Counted from the first letter of the stretch, positions 53,386-63,239 are shown. The stretch is DNA of 64,000 nucleotides from Oleomonas cavernae (GCF_003590945.1 NZ_QYUK01000008.1:496001-560000), one strand, 5' to 3'. Numbers and translations are program-made. Notes: a model not told the origin generated them from the letters alone.

Positions 53386-55197
53386 TCAAAACTGATAACT
53401 GACACGCAGAAAGACCTCGTCGGCGTATTCGATGCTGGACAGCGCGTTCTTGTTGTCGTCGTCGGCAACCACAAAGGTGCCGTAGAGATCGACCCCGACC
53501 TTGTCGTTGGGGCGCCAGCGAATGCCGGGCTGGATCAGCACCCCGCCCTCGATGTCGTAGAGCACCGCGAGATCGGCCCGCCAGATCAGGTTGGGGAACG
53601 GCTGCTGGGCGGCAAAGGCAACGGCGGTATAGCTGTCGATGCCGTCCGGCGTGTGGTTGACCGAGCCGCCGAAGCCGCTGAGCGCCCGGCCGAAGATGTC
53701 GGACTGGGACTTGTGCAGGGCTTGCAGGACCATGTAGGTCGCCGGGAAGTCGTCGAAGAAGCGCTGATACTTCTCGAAGATCAGGGCCATAGTGTATTCA
53801 TCCTTCTCGATGAATTCCTGGCCCAGGGTGATGTTGGTGAACTTCTTGTCCGGCGTATAGGTCATCTCGAAGCGGGTGATGAGCTGGTCGAAGATGGTGT
53901 CCGGCTCGCCCGAGAAAACATAGTTGATGCCGAAACCGAAGACGTTCTCCTGCGGATAGACCCGCTCGATATGGCCCCGCAGGCCGCCCGACAGGGCGAA
54001 GAACAGGTCCAGCTCGGTCTCGGCCAGCATCATGTTGTTGCCGACATTGAAGGCCAGCAGGTTGCCGGTGGCGGGCTGGAAATCGTCGATGGCGGCATTG
54101 AGGCCCTGGGTGCCGTCCAGGCGGACGTCACCCGCGTAATCATACCATTCCCGGGAGGAATGCACGCCGGTCGGATCGACCTCGAAGGGGGTATCCTTCA
54201 GGCTGTTGCCGCTACCGGGAATGACCGGGATGTCACGATTGACGCCCGATTTCGTCCAGCGGAAGACACCGTCGGGATTGCGGCGGTTGACGGCGATGAA
54301 TTGCAGGCCGATGTCGCCCAACTGGCCGCGGATGCGACCGCCGACATTCCACATGTTGTCGACCGCATCATAGCCTTCGCGCTGATGCACGGTGAACTGA
54401 TCGGGGATGATGTTGTAGGGCGTGTTGGGGTTGGGCAGGATGGACGGGTTGAACTTCTGAACGAAGGCTTCCAGCTCCCACTCGTCCGTCACCTGATAGG
54501 AGGCGCGAATGCCGAGGCCAGGAACGCGCTTGTCGGAATATTCCTCGCCCGCCGGATCCAGCACCAGGTGGCGGCGCAGATCGAGGCCGTTGGTGACGTC
54601 CAGGACGCGGAAGAAGATCGCCTCGCCCCAGGCAATCTGCTGATTGCCCACCCGGATGAACAGGGGGCCGGTGGCATAGTCGACATAGGCATCGGGGAAA
54701 TCGACCATGAAATTCTGGCCGGTGACCTCGAGCGGCGTGCCGCGGTTACCGGTGAACGGCACTTCGAAGAAGTTGGGATCGCCGTAGTTCTCATAGAGGC
54801 CGGTGTCCCAGAAGGCCCGCAGGCGCACGGTCGCGCTGAGGTCGTCGGTGAACTTGGCGCCGAAATTGAGCTCGAGCCGCGTCGCCAGCATGTTGAGGGC
54901 GTTGCTGTCGCTCTTGATCTTGCGCTCGCCCGTCGCCAGATCGACGGGCAACAGGCCCAGAACCGGCGCCGGGACGAGGCCCAGCAGCGGCCCGATCGAG
55001 TGCGGGAACAGGGGCACGGGGACATTGTTGTAAGGGTTGCCCCCCTGGTTGTTCTGGTTCTCCTGGCCACTGACCTTGAACGCGATCTCTTCCCGGATGA
55101 AACCGGAGAACGAGAAATCGACACCGAGCGCCGGCGTCATCATGCCGATCGCAGCGCCCCCTGCCATCAGCTTGTAAAGGAGTTTCTTCTCCCGCAT
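53386..55197 (-). CDS. DUF1302 family outer-membrane protein (copy B)
   Basis: This 603-residue protein has a signal peptide (MREKKLLYKLMAGGAAIGMM, cleavage near TPALGVD) and the DUF1302 body (FSGFIREEIAFK, GNQQIAWGEAIFFRVLDVTN, NPDGVFRWTKSG), ending RVSYQF. It is a paralogue of the protein at 49934 along its full length. It is probably an outer-membrane channel or receptor for a hydrophobic substrate. The YCF48-like gene is just upstream (48-bp gap). Confidence 0.85.
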   Translation of the reverse strand: MREKKLLYKLMAGGAAIGMMTPALGVDFSFSGFIREEIAFKVSGQENQNNQGGNPYNNVPVPLFPHSIGPLLGLVPAPVLGLLPVDLATGERKIKSDSNALNMLATRLELNFGAKFTDDLSATVRLRAFWDTGLYENYGDPNFFEVPFTGNRGTPLEVTGQNFMVDFPDAYVDYATGPLFIRVGNQQIAWGEAIFFRVLDVTNGLDLRRHLVLDPAGEEYSDKRVPGLGIRASYQVTDEWELEAFVQKFNPSILPNPNTPYNIIPDQFTVHQREGYDAVDNMWNVGGRIRGQLGDIGLQFIAVNRRNPDGVFRWTKSGVNRDIPVIPGSGNSLKDTPFEVDPTGVHSSREWYDYAGDVRLDGTQGLNAAIDDFQPATGNLLAFNVGNNMMLAETELDLFFALSGGLRGHIERVYPQENVFGFGINYVFSGEPDTIFDQLITRFEMTYTPDKKFTNITLGQEFIEKDEYTMALIFEKYQRFFDDFPATYMVLQALHKSQSDIFGRALSGFGGSVNHTPDGIDSYTAVAFAAQQPFPNLIWRADLAVLYDIEGGVLIQPGIRWRPNDKVGVDLYGTFVVADDDNKNALSSIEYADEVFLRVSYQF

Positions 55198-55245
55198 GTG
55201 CCCCTCCCCAATGTCAATCCATTCTGGACTTCGACAATTTCCACG

Positions 55246-56211
55246 TTATGGCGCGAGTTCGACGATCCGCCCCCTGTGACCGGTGACAATCCATTGCGTG
55301 TTGCCGCCGGCGGCAACGCCCTGATACCAGGTGGTCGCGACATCGCCGGGGGTGGCGACGGCCCAGTCGGACCCGCCTTTGGTGCCACGCAACAGGGCCC
55401 GCATGCCGGTTACCAGCACCGCCCCGTCATCCCTGATTTTCACCCCCAGCAGGTTGACCTGGGTCGGGGTCCGTTCCGCCGCCCAGCTTGCCCCGCCATC
55501 GCTGGTACGCAGGACGGTGCCCTTTTGCCCCACCGCGTAACCTATCCCATCGCGACCGATCGCCAGATCGAACAGCGAGGCCTCGCCGCTGTGCGCGGCA
55601 CTCCAGGTCGCACCGCCATCGGTGGAGCGCAGGATCAACTCGAACTCGCCAACCACGGTGATCGCGCCGGCGTCATCGACCGTCACGCCGTAGAGATGCG
55701 GCTCCAGCCCTTCGGGGTTGAAGGCCGCCCAGTCGATGGCGACCTGGGTCCAACTCTTGCCGCCGTCGCCCGAGCGCAGCACGGTACCGAAGGCACCGAC
55801 CGCCACGGCCTGGCCGCTGGCATTCAGGTCGATATCGAACAGCCGGCTGGTCGAGCCGCTGGCGATCGCAGTCCAGGCGGTTTGCCCCTTCTCGCGGCGC
55901 AGGATAGTGCCGGCCTGGCCGACCACCAGGCCGACGCCCTGCTTCAGCGAGCAGCCCAGCAGGGCCGAGACGGTCAAGCCGTGCTCGACCTTGTGCCAGC
56001 CGTGGCCGCCGTCATTGCTCTCGAACAACAGGGCCGGGGCACCGACCGCCAGGGCCTCCTTGCCCTGGACATCGATGCAATAGACCGCCTCATGGGCCGT
56101 GCCCGCGCGCAGGACGTCGAGTGTCGTGGCCGGCGGCGCGCCGGCGGTTGCAACCGAGGCAGCCAGGACCGCCGCAGCCGATGCCGCCAGAAGGCTTGTC
56201 AAACGTGTCAT
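55246..56211 (-). CDS. YCF48-like/BNR-repeat beta-propeller protein, exported
   Basis: This 321-residue protein has a signal peptide (cleavage near TAGAP) and repeated BNR/YCF48 units (GTVLRSGDGGKSWTQV, ILRSTDGGATWSAA, TVLRTSDGGASWAA), spaced about 40 residues, forming a beta-propeller. In photosynthetic organisms such proteins help assemble photosystem II; here it is found with RND, DUF1302 and DUF1329 genes, a recurrent envelope set. Its role is probably as a periplasmic scaffold or partner of the RND exporter. It lies between DUF1329 copy B and DUF1302 copy B. Confidence 0.84.
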   Translation of the reverse strand: MTRLTSLLAASAAAVLAASVATAGAPPATTLDVLRAGTAHEAVYCIDVQGKEALAVGAPALLFESNDGGHGWHKVEHGLTVSALLGCSLKQGVGLVVGQAGTILRREKGQTAWTAIASGSTSRLFDIDLNASGQAVAVGAFGTVLRSGDGGKSWTQVAIDWAAFNPEGLEPHLYGVTVDDAGAITVVGEFELILRSTDGGATWSAAHSGEASLFDLAIGRDGIGYAVGQKGTVLRTSDGGASWAAERTPTQVNLLGVKIRDDGAVLVTGMRALLRGTKGGSDWAVATPGDVATTWYQGVAAGGNTQWIVTGHRGRIVELAP

Positions 56212-56269
56212 ATCGTTTCCGTTCCCCTGAGATCGCCGGCAGCAATGCGCTGCCGGCGACCAAGCCCGA

Positions 56270-57646
56270 TCAGGCGCCCAGGCGCCGCACCGCCTGGATG
56301 GTCAGGAACTTGTCGTAGAGACTGCCCTGGTTCCAAGACGAGTTGTAGCCGCCGGTGATGCTCTTGGCCTGGACGAACCGGCTCATGCGGTTCGACTGGA
56401 TGTCGTGGCTGTGGACATGGGTCCACGACCAGCCGGGGTTCTTGCCGTCCATGACGACGTTGCTGGCCGTCTTGTACTGGCTGAAGCCGGGCTCGAAGGA
56501 TTTCCAGATTTCGCCGCGCCGGTCATAGGTGACATAGGCCACGAACATCATGTTGCGGACGTCGATCCAGACCCGCTTCTTGCCCACCGGCGAGCGCGGA
56601 TAGCCGACCGGCTCGGCCTCGACCACCATCACCTCGGGGATCAGCTCCATGTAGGTGTCGAAGAAGGTCTCGCCCTTCGGCCCGCCATGGACCTTGCGCT
56701 CCCAGTTGGGATCGTCGCCCATCCAGTTCTGCGAGACCGAACCCAGGTGCGGCTTGCTGCCGATCACCTTGTAGTTGCCCCAGGTCAGCATGGGGTCGCC
56801 CGCCGCCCAGGCGTCCGACAGGAAGATGGTGATGCCGGGCACCAGCGGCTCGAAGCGCTGGTTGGTGGGGAACCGGCGCTCGCGCTTGAAGGCGGGGAGA
56901 TAGCCGAACAGGTCGGGGAACTTGGCCTGGTCGTAATACCAGGTGTTGACGAAGGAGGTCCCCTTGACGTCGTTGGGGCCGATGAAGAACACCGACTGGT
57001 AACGCAGCTTGTCCTCGTGGCCTGCCCAATAGGGGCCGTCGGGATTGTTGACCAGGCAGGTCGTGTTCTGTTCGGCCCAGCAGAAATCATACTGGTAGGA
57101 GGTGGTGCCGCCGGGCGAAATGTCCCAGTCGCGCACGGCGTAGAAGGACTGATCGTGGCGGCCCCAGCTTAAGGTCAGGTTGGCGAAGGCTTCCACGCCG
57201 TCCTTGGGCTCGGGGAACGGGTTGCCGCCGATCCACGGCTTGCCGTCGGCGTTGAAGGTATTGCCCGAACCGTCCAGCTTGGCCTTGCCCTTGTTCTTCA
57301 GGGTGGCTTCCAGATATTCGTGCGGGAACAGCTTGGTCACGTCGCTGGTGGTCTCCACCAGGGTGATGCGCCGGCCCATTTCCTTCACCTGGCGGTAGGC
57401 GATGGGGTCGAGCAGGTCCTTCACGATATCGACATTGTCGGCGGTGAGCACGTCGCCGGGCTTCAGCTTGCCCTTGGTATAGGCGCTGATCGAGCGCAGT
57501 TCTTCAGGGTAGGCGGTCGTGGCGTCGCCCGATTTGGCGATGGTCGGCCACAGCGGGGCGAGCACGCCGGCACCGACGATGCCCTTGGCCGCGCGCTCCA
57601 GAAACAGGCGCCTGGAGTAGTCGAAGTCGTATTTCTTAATGTGCAT
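56270..57646 (-). CDS. DUF1329 family protein, Tat-exported (copy B)
   Basis: This 458-residue protein begins MHIKKYDFDYSRRLFLERAA, a twin-arginine signal, and has the DUF1329 body (PWIGGNPFPEPKDG, LSWGRHD, PTNQRFEPLVPGITIFLSDA). It is a close paralogue of copy A. It probably carries a hydrophobic molecule in the periplasm between the RND exporter and the DUF1302 outer-membrane protein. ATG 57646 follows GGGAGGA. It lies 29 bp after the RND gene. Confidence 0.85.
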   Translation of the reverse strand: MHIKKYDFDYSRRLFLERAAKGIVGAGVLAPLWPTIAKSGDATTAYPEELRSISAYTKGKLKPGDVLTADNVDIVKDLLDPIAYRQVKEMGRRITLVETTSDVTKLFPHEYLEATLKNKGKAKLDGSGNTFNADGKPWIGGNPFPEPKDGVEAFANLTLSWGRHDQSFYAVRDWDISPGGTTSYQYDFCWAEQNTTCLVNNPDGPYWAGHEDKLRYQSVFFIGPNDVKGTSFVNTWYYDQAKFPDLFGYLPAFKRERRFPTNQRFEPLVPGITIFLSDAWAAGDPMLTWGNYKVIGSKPHLGSVSQNWMGDDPNWERKVHGGPKGETFFDTYMELIPEVMVVEAEPVGYPRSPVGKKRVWIDVRNMMFVAYVTYDRRGEIWKSFEPGFSQYKTASNVVMDGKNPGWSWTHVHSHDIQSNRMSRFVQAKSITGGYNSSWNQGSLYDKFLTIQAVRRLGA

Positions 57647-57675
57647 GGTTACAGTCCTCCCTGAGCGTTGCTTCG

Positions 57676-60114
57676 TCACTGGGCCGCGGCCAGCGTCGAC
57701 AGTTCTTTTTCGTCAACCGTATAGGCGGAAAGATCGACCCCCTCGCCGACCAGCAGGTCGTCGCGGGTCATGAACTGGGGCTTCACCAGCCAGACCAGCA
57801 GGGGCACCACGATCAGTGCGATGACCATGTTGATCAGCATGACCATGACCAGCAGCAGGCCCATGTCGGCCAGGAACTTCAGTTCCGACAGGAAGTACCA
57901 GGGCAGGATGCCCAGCAGCATGATGGTGGCGGTGAAGAAGATCGCCTTGCCGGTGGTGGCAACCGAGGCGAGGATCGCCGTGTCATATTCCTTGTGGCCC
58001 TGGAATTCCTCGCAGATCCGGCTGAGCAGGTAGATGCCGTAATCGATGCCGACACCGATGCCGATCGCGGTGATCGGCAGGCTGTTGATGTCGAGGCCGA
58101 TGCCCATTTCGACCATGACCGCGGTCAGGAAGAAGTTGGACAGGTTCACGGGCACCAGCAGCATCAGGCCGGCAACGATCGAGCGATAGGCAAAGGCGCA
58201 GCTCACGAACATCGCCAGGTTCAGCAGGCCCAGAATGATCCAGTGGTAGTGCTCGACCGCGTCGTTGACCGACTGTTGCAGGGCGATGGTGCCGGTGGCG
58301 AGGCGGATGCGGAAATCCGGGTGGTCGGAGCCGACAAAGTCGACCGCGGCCTGGGCCTGGGCAATCGCCTGGTCGACCGTTTCCTGTTTGTTGTCCTTGT
58401 ACCACAGCGAGACAGTCGAATTCTGCTGCTCGAAATCGGTTACATGGAGGAAGGCCTTGGGGCTGGTGCCCACCATCAACGCCCCTACCGCGGCGCCCAC
58501 GGAGGCATCGTCGGGATCGAGCGGCGACCATTTCGGGTTGCCGCCGGCGAACAGGCGATTGGCCTCGGGCAGGTAATCGGCGAAGGCCAGGGTGGCGACC
58601 GGCGGTTTCTCCTGCTGTTCCAGGAAATATTCGATGCGGGCCATGGTCGCGATGGTTTCGGCCTGGCGCGCCACCCGGTTGGGATTGATCGGATTCTTGG
58701 CCTCAAGCACGATTTCGAGCGTGTTCAAGCCCGGAAAGTGATCGTTGATCTGGGCGACCGCCGTGTTGAACTGGCTGTTTTCCCACAACAGGTTGCTGCC
58801 CTCGACCGGGTTGCCGATCTTCACATGGGCGGTCTGCCAGATGCTGAAGGCGGCGACGATCAGCACGGCGACGGTGGTGAAGCGTGCCCGCTTGCCGAAG
58901 GTCCAGGTGGAGAGGCCGCGCAGCAGGTTGCGGATCATCACATGGACCCCGCGGTCGCCGTCACGCCCGGTGATCTTCAGGATGTTGCGCGGCGTCGGCA
59001 GGTAGGACAGCAGCAGGGGCGTCAGGAAGATGTTGGTGGGCACCAGCATGAAGGCCCAGAAGCCGCAGAACAGGGCCAGGCGCTCCATCACCGGGATGGG
59101 TGCCACGGCGATCAGGCACAGGCCCACGGCATCGGTGACGATGCCCAGCGTGCCCGGCACCATCATCACGCTGAGCGCGATTTCGGCCGCCTTGGTCTTG
59201 TTCTTCACATGGTGAAGGATCTCGCAATAGCGCTCGATGAACTGCACGCAATGGCTGAACGAGCGCGCGACGTGGAGCAGCGGCACCACCATGATCAGCG
59301 GCTCGATCGGGATGTTCAACCAGCCGACGAAGCCAAAGCCCCACAGGGCGGCGATCGTGCTCGCACCCAGGGGCACGACGACACCGATGATGTTCCGCAT
59401 GTAGACGATCAGGCACAGGATCAGCGCGCAGACCGTGGCCGCGAAGATGAACAGCATCTGGTGTTCATAGTGATAGACCCAGCCGGTCAGGGCCGGCTGG
59501 CCCGCCATGTAGACCTCGTGGTTGGCGTCGCGGTTACGCTCCACCAAGCCTTGCATGTATTCGAAGGTGGCGCCGTAATCGAGCAGGCGTTCGATGAAGG
59601 TGACGGTGATGATGGTCGCCGTCTCGTCGTCGGAGATCAGGAAGGCGCGGGCGTTGGGCGCCATGTCCACGCGGCGGCGGAATTCGTCGATATCGGCCTG
59701 GGTGGTAGGCACGGTATCGCCCATGATCGGCTGGGTATCGATGCCGTCCGGCACCGCTTCGGCATAACGCGCCTTCTCGGTGGTGATCGACAGGACCTGG
59801 TCGTGGTCGACCGCGGGCGCCAGATCGGCCTCGCGGGTCATGTTCCAGACCTTTTGCAGGGTATCGATATTATAGATCGTGCCGGTCTTGCGCTTGACCA
59901 TCAGGGTGATGGTCAGCGGGTTGCCGAAGTTGGGGTGATCCTTGAAGGTCTGGACGTAAGGGTGGTCCGACGGCAGCAGGTCGGAGAAGATCGTGCGCAG
60001 CTCGACATTGCGCAGGCCCAGGCCCAGGAAGATCGTAATCCCGATCATTACGGCGACGGACAGCAGGCGGTTCTGCATCACGAATTGCGCGATGGAATGG
60101 CGGGTGATCTTCAC
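57676..60114 (-). CDS. RND superfamily transporter, MMPL type
   Basis: This 812-residue inner-membrane protein has the two-fold RND layout: a first membrane helix (residues about 15-35), a large periplasmic loop, five helices (about 235-400), a second loop and six helices (about 620-790). The second set contains PITAIGIGVGIDYGIYLLSRI, the conserved RND segment with the proton-relay Asp (D in GIDYGI). MMPL proteins move lipids, sterols or hopanoids. The start is GTG 60114 after AAGGGAG; the frame extends to 60162. It is the first gene of the envelope module. Confidence 0.86.
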   Translation of the reverse strand: MKITRHSIAQFVMQNRLLSVAVMIGITIFLGLGLRNVELRTIFSDLLPSDHPYVQTFKDHPNFGNPLTITLMVKRKTGTIYNIDTLQKVWNMTREADLAPAVDHDQVLSITTEKARYAEAVPDGIDTQPIMGDTVPTTQADIDEFRRRVDMAPNARAFLISDDETATIITVTFIERLLDYGATFEYMQGLVERNRDANHEVYMAGQPALTGWVYHYEHQMLFIFAATVCALILCLIVYMRNIIGVVVPLGASTIAALWGFGFVGWLNIPIEPLIMVVPLLHVARSFSHCVQFIERYCEILHHVKNKTKAAEIALSVMMVPGTLGIVTDAVGLCLIAVAPIPVMERLALFCGFWAFMLVPTNIFLTPLLLSYLPTPRNILKITGRDGDRGVHVMIRNLLRGLSTWTFGKRARFTTVAVLIVAAFSIWQTAHVKIGNPVEGSNLLWENSQFNTAVAQINDHFPGLNTLEIVLEAKNPINPNRVARQAETIATMARIEYFLEQQEKPPVATLAFADYLPEANRLFAGGNPKWSPLDPDDASVGAAVGALMVGTSPKAFLHVTDFEQQNSTVSLWYKDNKQETVDQAIAQAQAAVDFVGSDHPDFRIRLATGTIALQQSVNDAVEHYHWIILGLLNLAMFVSCAFAYRSIVAGLMLLVPVNLSNFFLTAVMVEMGIGLDINSLPITAIGIGVGIDYGIYLLSRICEEFQGHKEYDTAILASVATTGKAIFFTATIMLLGILPWYFLSELKFLADMGLLLVMVMLINMVIALIVVPLLVWLVKPQFMTRDDLLVGEGVDLSAYTVDEKELSTLAAAQ

Positions 60115-60267
60115 TGGACTGAGCTCCCTTCCGCAGCGAGCTGCCGGCGCCCGCTGGAGCATGTAACCTGCTCGACGATGTCCGTTGCAGTGGCGAGGGC
60201 GTACCTCGCCGTGGCGGCATGACTGCCGACCCGACGCCTCATTGCGTTTCCCCCGTCGCAGGTGCCG

Positions 60268-60277
60268 CCCCTAGGGG
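60268..60277. promoter_or_regulatory. CCCCTAGGGG palindrome, putative operator
   Basis: A perfect 10-bp palindrome about 155 bp before the RND start, downstream of a MalT-type LuxR gene. It could be the regulator site for the envelope module; this is an inference from position only. Confidence 0.35.
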
Positions 60278-60368
60278 TCCCGGGCCCTGCCGTTGTGACC
60301 GTGGCGCCTCTGGTCCGATGCAGACCCGCAGCGTTTTGCAGGCTCAGCGTGCGACAGAGCGCAAGGCC

Positions 60369-60393
60369 ATCCTCCCCCCATTCGGAGGGGGAT
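60369..60393. repeat. C-run/G-run hairpin
   Basis: TCCCCC (60373-60378) pairs with GGGGGA (60387-60392) around an eight-base loop, about 80 bp past the end of the MalT-type gene. It is related to the hairpins at 43896 and 48505. It may mark that transcript's end. Confidence 0.4.
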
Positions 60394-60473
60394 CGGGGGT
60401 GGGCATGGATCGGGCTGGGGCCCTTGCGGCCATCACCCGGGCATGGCCGGGGCGATGGCCGGGAAGGCGGCGG

Positions 60474-63239
60474 CTAGAGCACGCGGGCGCGGCGGGCCTG
60501 GCGCACCGCTTGGGTGCGGGTGTTGGCGCCAAGCTTCAGGAAGATCTGCTTGACGTACCATTTTACCGTTTCCGGCGCGATCGCCAGCGCCGCGGCAATT
60601 TCCTTGTTGGTCAGCCCTTCGGCCATGCAACTGAGCACTTCGCGTTCGCGCGCGGTCAGTTGCTGGTAGAGGCTCTGATCGCTCTCGGCCTCGCCCTGCA
60701 GCACGGCCATGCGTTCGGGCAGGATGCGCGTCGGCCGGCCGACCTCGGTAAAGTTCACCACCTCGGCACGCTTGGCGCCGGTGTCGCCGCGGCCTTGCAG
60801 AAGTTCGGCCGCAAAGGCCTTCTCCTCGGGCGACAGGCCGGCAGCATCGAGGCCGGTCTGCAACGCCTTGAGCAGGGGCAGGACATAGATCCGCTGATCC
60901 TGGAACGCGCGGCGGTATCGCTTGGGCAAGGCCATCGACAACGCGGCCTGGAACACCCCCACCGCCTCATCCTGGCTGCCCGTCGACCACAGCGCGCTGG
61001 CCAGCAGGATGCGCCCGGTCACCTGGTCGCCGAAACGATCGAATTCTTCGGCTTCGGCCAGGTAATTCTGCAGGAAGCCCAGGCTGCGCTTGGCCTCGCC
61101 CAGCATCAGGTCGGCCCGCGCCTCGCCCAGGCGGATGATCTCGTTGGTGAGGGTGACCGCGGTGCGGCCCAGTGCCGGATTCTCGGCCTGGCGCAGCGCC
61201 TGCAAACGATTGGTCCAGTGACGCACCTGGCGCCAGTCGTTGGCCAGCAGGGCAAGATGCAGGCGCTCGGCCAGGCAACCGGCCACGATACGGGCAAAGC
61301 CCAGGCGATTGGCGATCGCCTCCAGCCGGTCCAGCCGCTCCAGCGCCCGCTTCATGTCACCATCGGCGACATGGACCTTGACCAGCGAGATCGCCCCGCG
61401 CGCGCTAAAGCTCGGCGGTGTGCGTGAACAGGCGATGTCGAACCGTCCCGCCAAGACCTTCTGCGCGCCCAGGAGATCGTCCTGATCGTAAAGCAACCCG
61501 GAAAGACACGAGGCCGGCAAGGCCGCCGGCACCGAACGGCGGCCGCCGATTTCCTCGCCCCGGCGCAGCGCCATCTCGTAATGTTCCCGCGCCTTGTCGA
61601 ACTCGCCACGCTGCTCGTGGGCGGTGCCGATGCAGCAATCGGCATAGATCATGGTGAAGTGGCTGCGCTCCGCCATGGGCCAGGATTCGCCGATCAACTG
61701 CGCCTCAAGCGCACGGTCGAATTCGCCCCGGATGTTGCGGTTGTAGGTGACCACATTGGCCAGCGCGCCGATCTTGAACTGGTCGTTGCGCGGCCCGTTG
61801 GCCAGCCATTCCTCGGCCACCTGCAGGCCTTCGCCGCGATCGTTCAGCGTGTAGTAGGCGGCCTTCACCGCCTGCAATTCCCACCGCACCGTGTCGTCCG
61901 GCTGGGGACGTTCGGCCAGCGCCTTCTCCACCTCGGCGATGGCGGCCCCCGCCTCGTCCATGCGCATCGACAGGCTCAACGCCCAGATGACATCGACCGC
62001 CAGGTCCAGACGTTTGGCGAAGGCTTCCTTGGGCAGCCGTTCGTACCAGCTCATCAGCAGCAGGATCTGGGCGCTTTCCACCATGCGCCGCGACTGGCGC
62101 GCGATGAGCTGAATCGCCCAGGTCGAATCGCCTTCCTCGATCGCGTGGTGGATCGCCTCGGAAATCGCCTCGCGAGCGGAAAACCACTGTGCCGCCCGGC
62201 GATGCAGACCGACGAACTCGTCATGGGCCAGCAGCTTCACCTCGCCGGCCAGGAATTCGCGCAGCAGGGGATGCAGCCGGGCCCAGCCTTCCGCCCCCTC
62301 CAGGGGAATGATGAAGGGCACCTCCTCGACCAGGCGGGCAATCCGCGCCGCCGAATCCGCCCGTTCCAGCACCTCGTCGCACAGGGCCGGACAGAAGCGC
62401 GAGAAGATCGAAATGCGCACCAGCCAGCGGCGATCCTCCTCGTCAATCTGGCGAAACACGGTGTCGCGGATGTAATCGGTGATTTCCTTGGTCTGGCCGC
62501 AGAAGGTCTCGACGAATTCCGAGACGTTCTTCTTGCGCGCCAGCGACTGGCTGGCCAGGCACAGGCCGGCGACCCAGCCCTCGGTCGCCTGGTTCAGCGT
62601 GTCGATGTCGGTCAGGCGCAGCAGGTCGTGGCCGCGCAGGCGGAAAAACTCGATGGCTTCCGAAATGTCGAAGCGCATCTCGGCGATATCGGTTTCCTGC
62701 ACCCGGCCCTGGACCTTCAGCCGCGACAGGCCCAGCCGGATGGCGGGCCGGCCGGCCAGCACGAAATGCAGGTTGGGCGGCGCGTAATGGATCAGGTCAT
62801 AGAGGATCGACAGCGCCGCGGGGGCATTGAGATCATGCACGTCGTCGAGGAAGACATAGATATCGTCGCTGAGCTGCTGCACCTCGTTGACGATGAAGCC
62901 GGCGACCAGATTGGGCGCAAGGTTGCCCGAGGCGGAGAGAAACGAGGTCGTCACCGCGCGATCGTTCTCGAACGCCTGGTCGAGCGCGCCCAGCAGGTAG
63001 CTGAGCAATTGCGCCGGCTCGTTGTCGTGTTCGTCGAGGCTGAGCCAGGCGACCCGGCTGCCGTCGAACAGCAGGCGTTTGCGCCAGTCGGCCAGCAGGG
63101 TGGTCTTGCCGAAGCCGGCGGGCGCGCGCACCAGCGTCACCGAATAGGCGGGCAGGTGCTCGAAATAATCTTCGAGGTTTTTCCTACGCACGAGGTTGGT
63201 CAACAGACTCGGCGGCAGAAATTTGGTCCTGACGAGCAT
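60474..63239 (-). CDS. MalT/LAL-type ATP-dependent LuxR regulator
   Basis: This 921-residue protein has an N-terminal STAND ATPase domain (Walker A APAGFGKTT, residues 39-47; WLSLDEHDN; DIYVFLDDVHDL as Walker B), a long central helical/TPR-like region, and a C-terminal LuxR helix-turn-helix (LTAREREVLSCMAEGLTNKE, then PETVKWYVKQIFLKLGANTR). Such regulators are activated by ligand and ATP, then assemble on DNA. Its position just upstream of the RND-DUF1329-DUF1302 module in the same direction suggests it controls that module. ATG 63239 follows GGGG. Confidence 0.88.
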   Translation of the reverse strand: MLVRTKFLPPSLLTNLVRRKNLEDYFEHLPAYSVTLVRAPAGFGKTTLLADWRKRLLFDGSRVAWLSLDEHDNEPAQLLSYLLGALDQAFENDRAVTTSFLSASGNLAPNLVAGFIVNEVQQLSDDIYVFLDDVHDLNAPAALSILYDLIHYAPPNLHFVLAGRPAIRLGLSRLKVQGRVQETDIAEMRFDISEAIEFFRLRGHDLLRLTDIDTLNQATEGWVAGLCLASQSLARKKNVSEFVETFCGQTKEITDYIRDTVFRQIDEEDRRWLVRISIFSRFCPALCDEVLERADSAARIARLVEEVPFIIPLEGAEGWARLHPLLREFLAGEVKLLAHDEFVGLHRRAAQWFSAREAISEAIHHAIEEGDSTWAIQLIARQSRRMVESAQILLLMSWYERLPKEAFAKRLDLAVDVIWALSLSMRMDEAGAAIAEVEKALAERPQPDDTVRWELQAVKAAYYTLNDRGEGLQVAEEWLANGPRNDQFKIGALANVVTYNRNIRGEFDRALEAQLIGESWPMAERSHFTMIYADCCIGTAHEQRGEFDKAREHYEMALRRGEEIGGRRSVPAALPASCLSGLLYDQDDLLGAQKVLAGRFDIACSRTPPSFSARGAISLVKVHVADGDMKRALERLDRLEAIANRLGFARIVAGCLAERLHLALLANDWRQVRHWTNRLQALRQAENPALGRTAVTLTNEIIRLGEARADLMLGEAKRSLGFLQNYLAEAEEFDRFGDQVTGRILLASALWSTGSQDEAVGVFQAALSMALPKRYRRAFQDQRIYVLPLLKALQTGLDAAGLSPEEKAFAAELLQGRGDTGAKRAEVVNFTEVGRPTRILPERMAVLQGEAESDQSLYQQLTAREREVLSCMAEGLTNKEIAAALAIAPETVKWYVKQIFLKLGANTRTQAVRQARRARVL

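Larger units (their letters stand above)
60115..60473. promoter_or_regulatory. Intergenic region upstream of the RND operon
   Basis: This 359-bp stretch lies between the MalT-type regulator and the RND gene, both leftward, and holds no gene. It contains the palindrome CCCCTAGGGG (60268-60277) about 155 bp before the RND start, a possible operator. It also holds a TCCCCC/GGGGGA hairpin (60369-60393) that may end the regulator transcript. No reliable -35/-10 could be assigned. Confidence 0.5.

Noticed and set aside
52507-56358. Long rightward open frame (1283 codons) opposite the envelope genes
   Set aside because: It is antisense to four real genes with signal peptides and family motifs; long antisense frames are expected at this GC content, and its translation shows no domain.
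57994-60222. Rightward 742-codon frame opposite the RND gene
   Set aside because: It is composed of His/Asp/Gln-rich sequence with no motifs and mirrors the RND coding strand.
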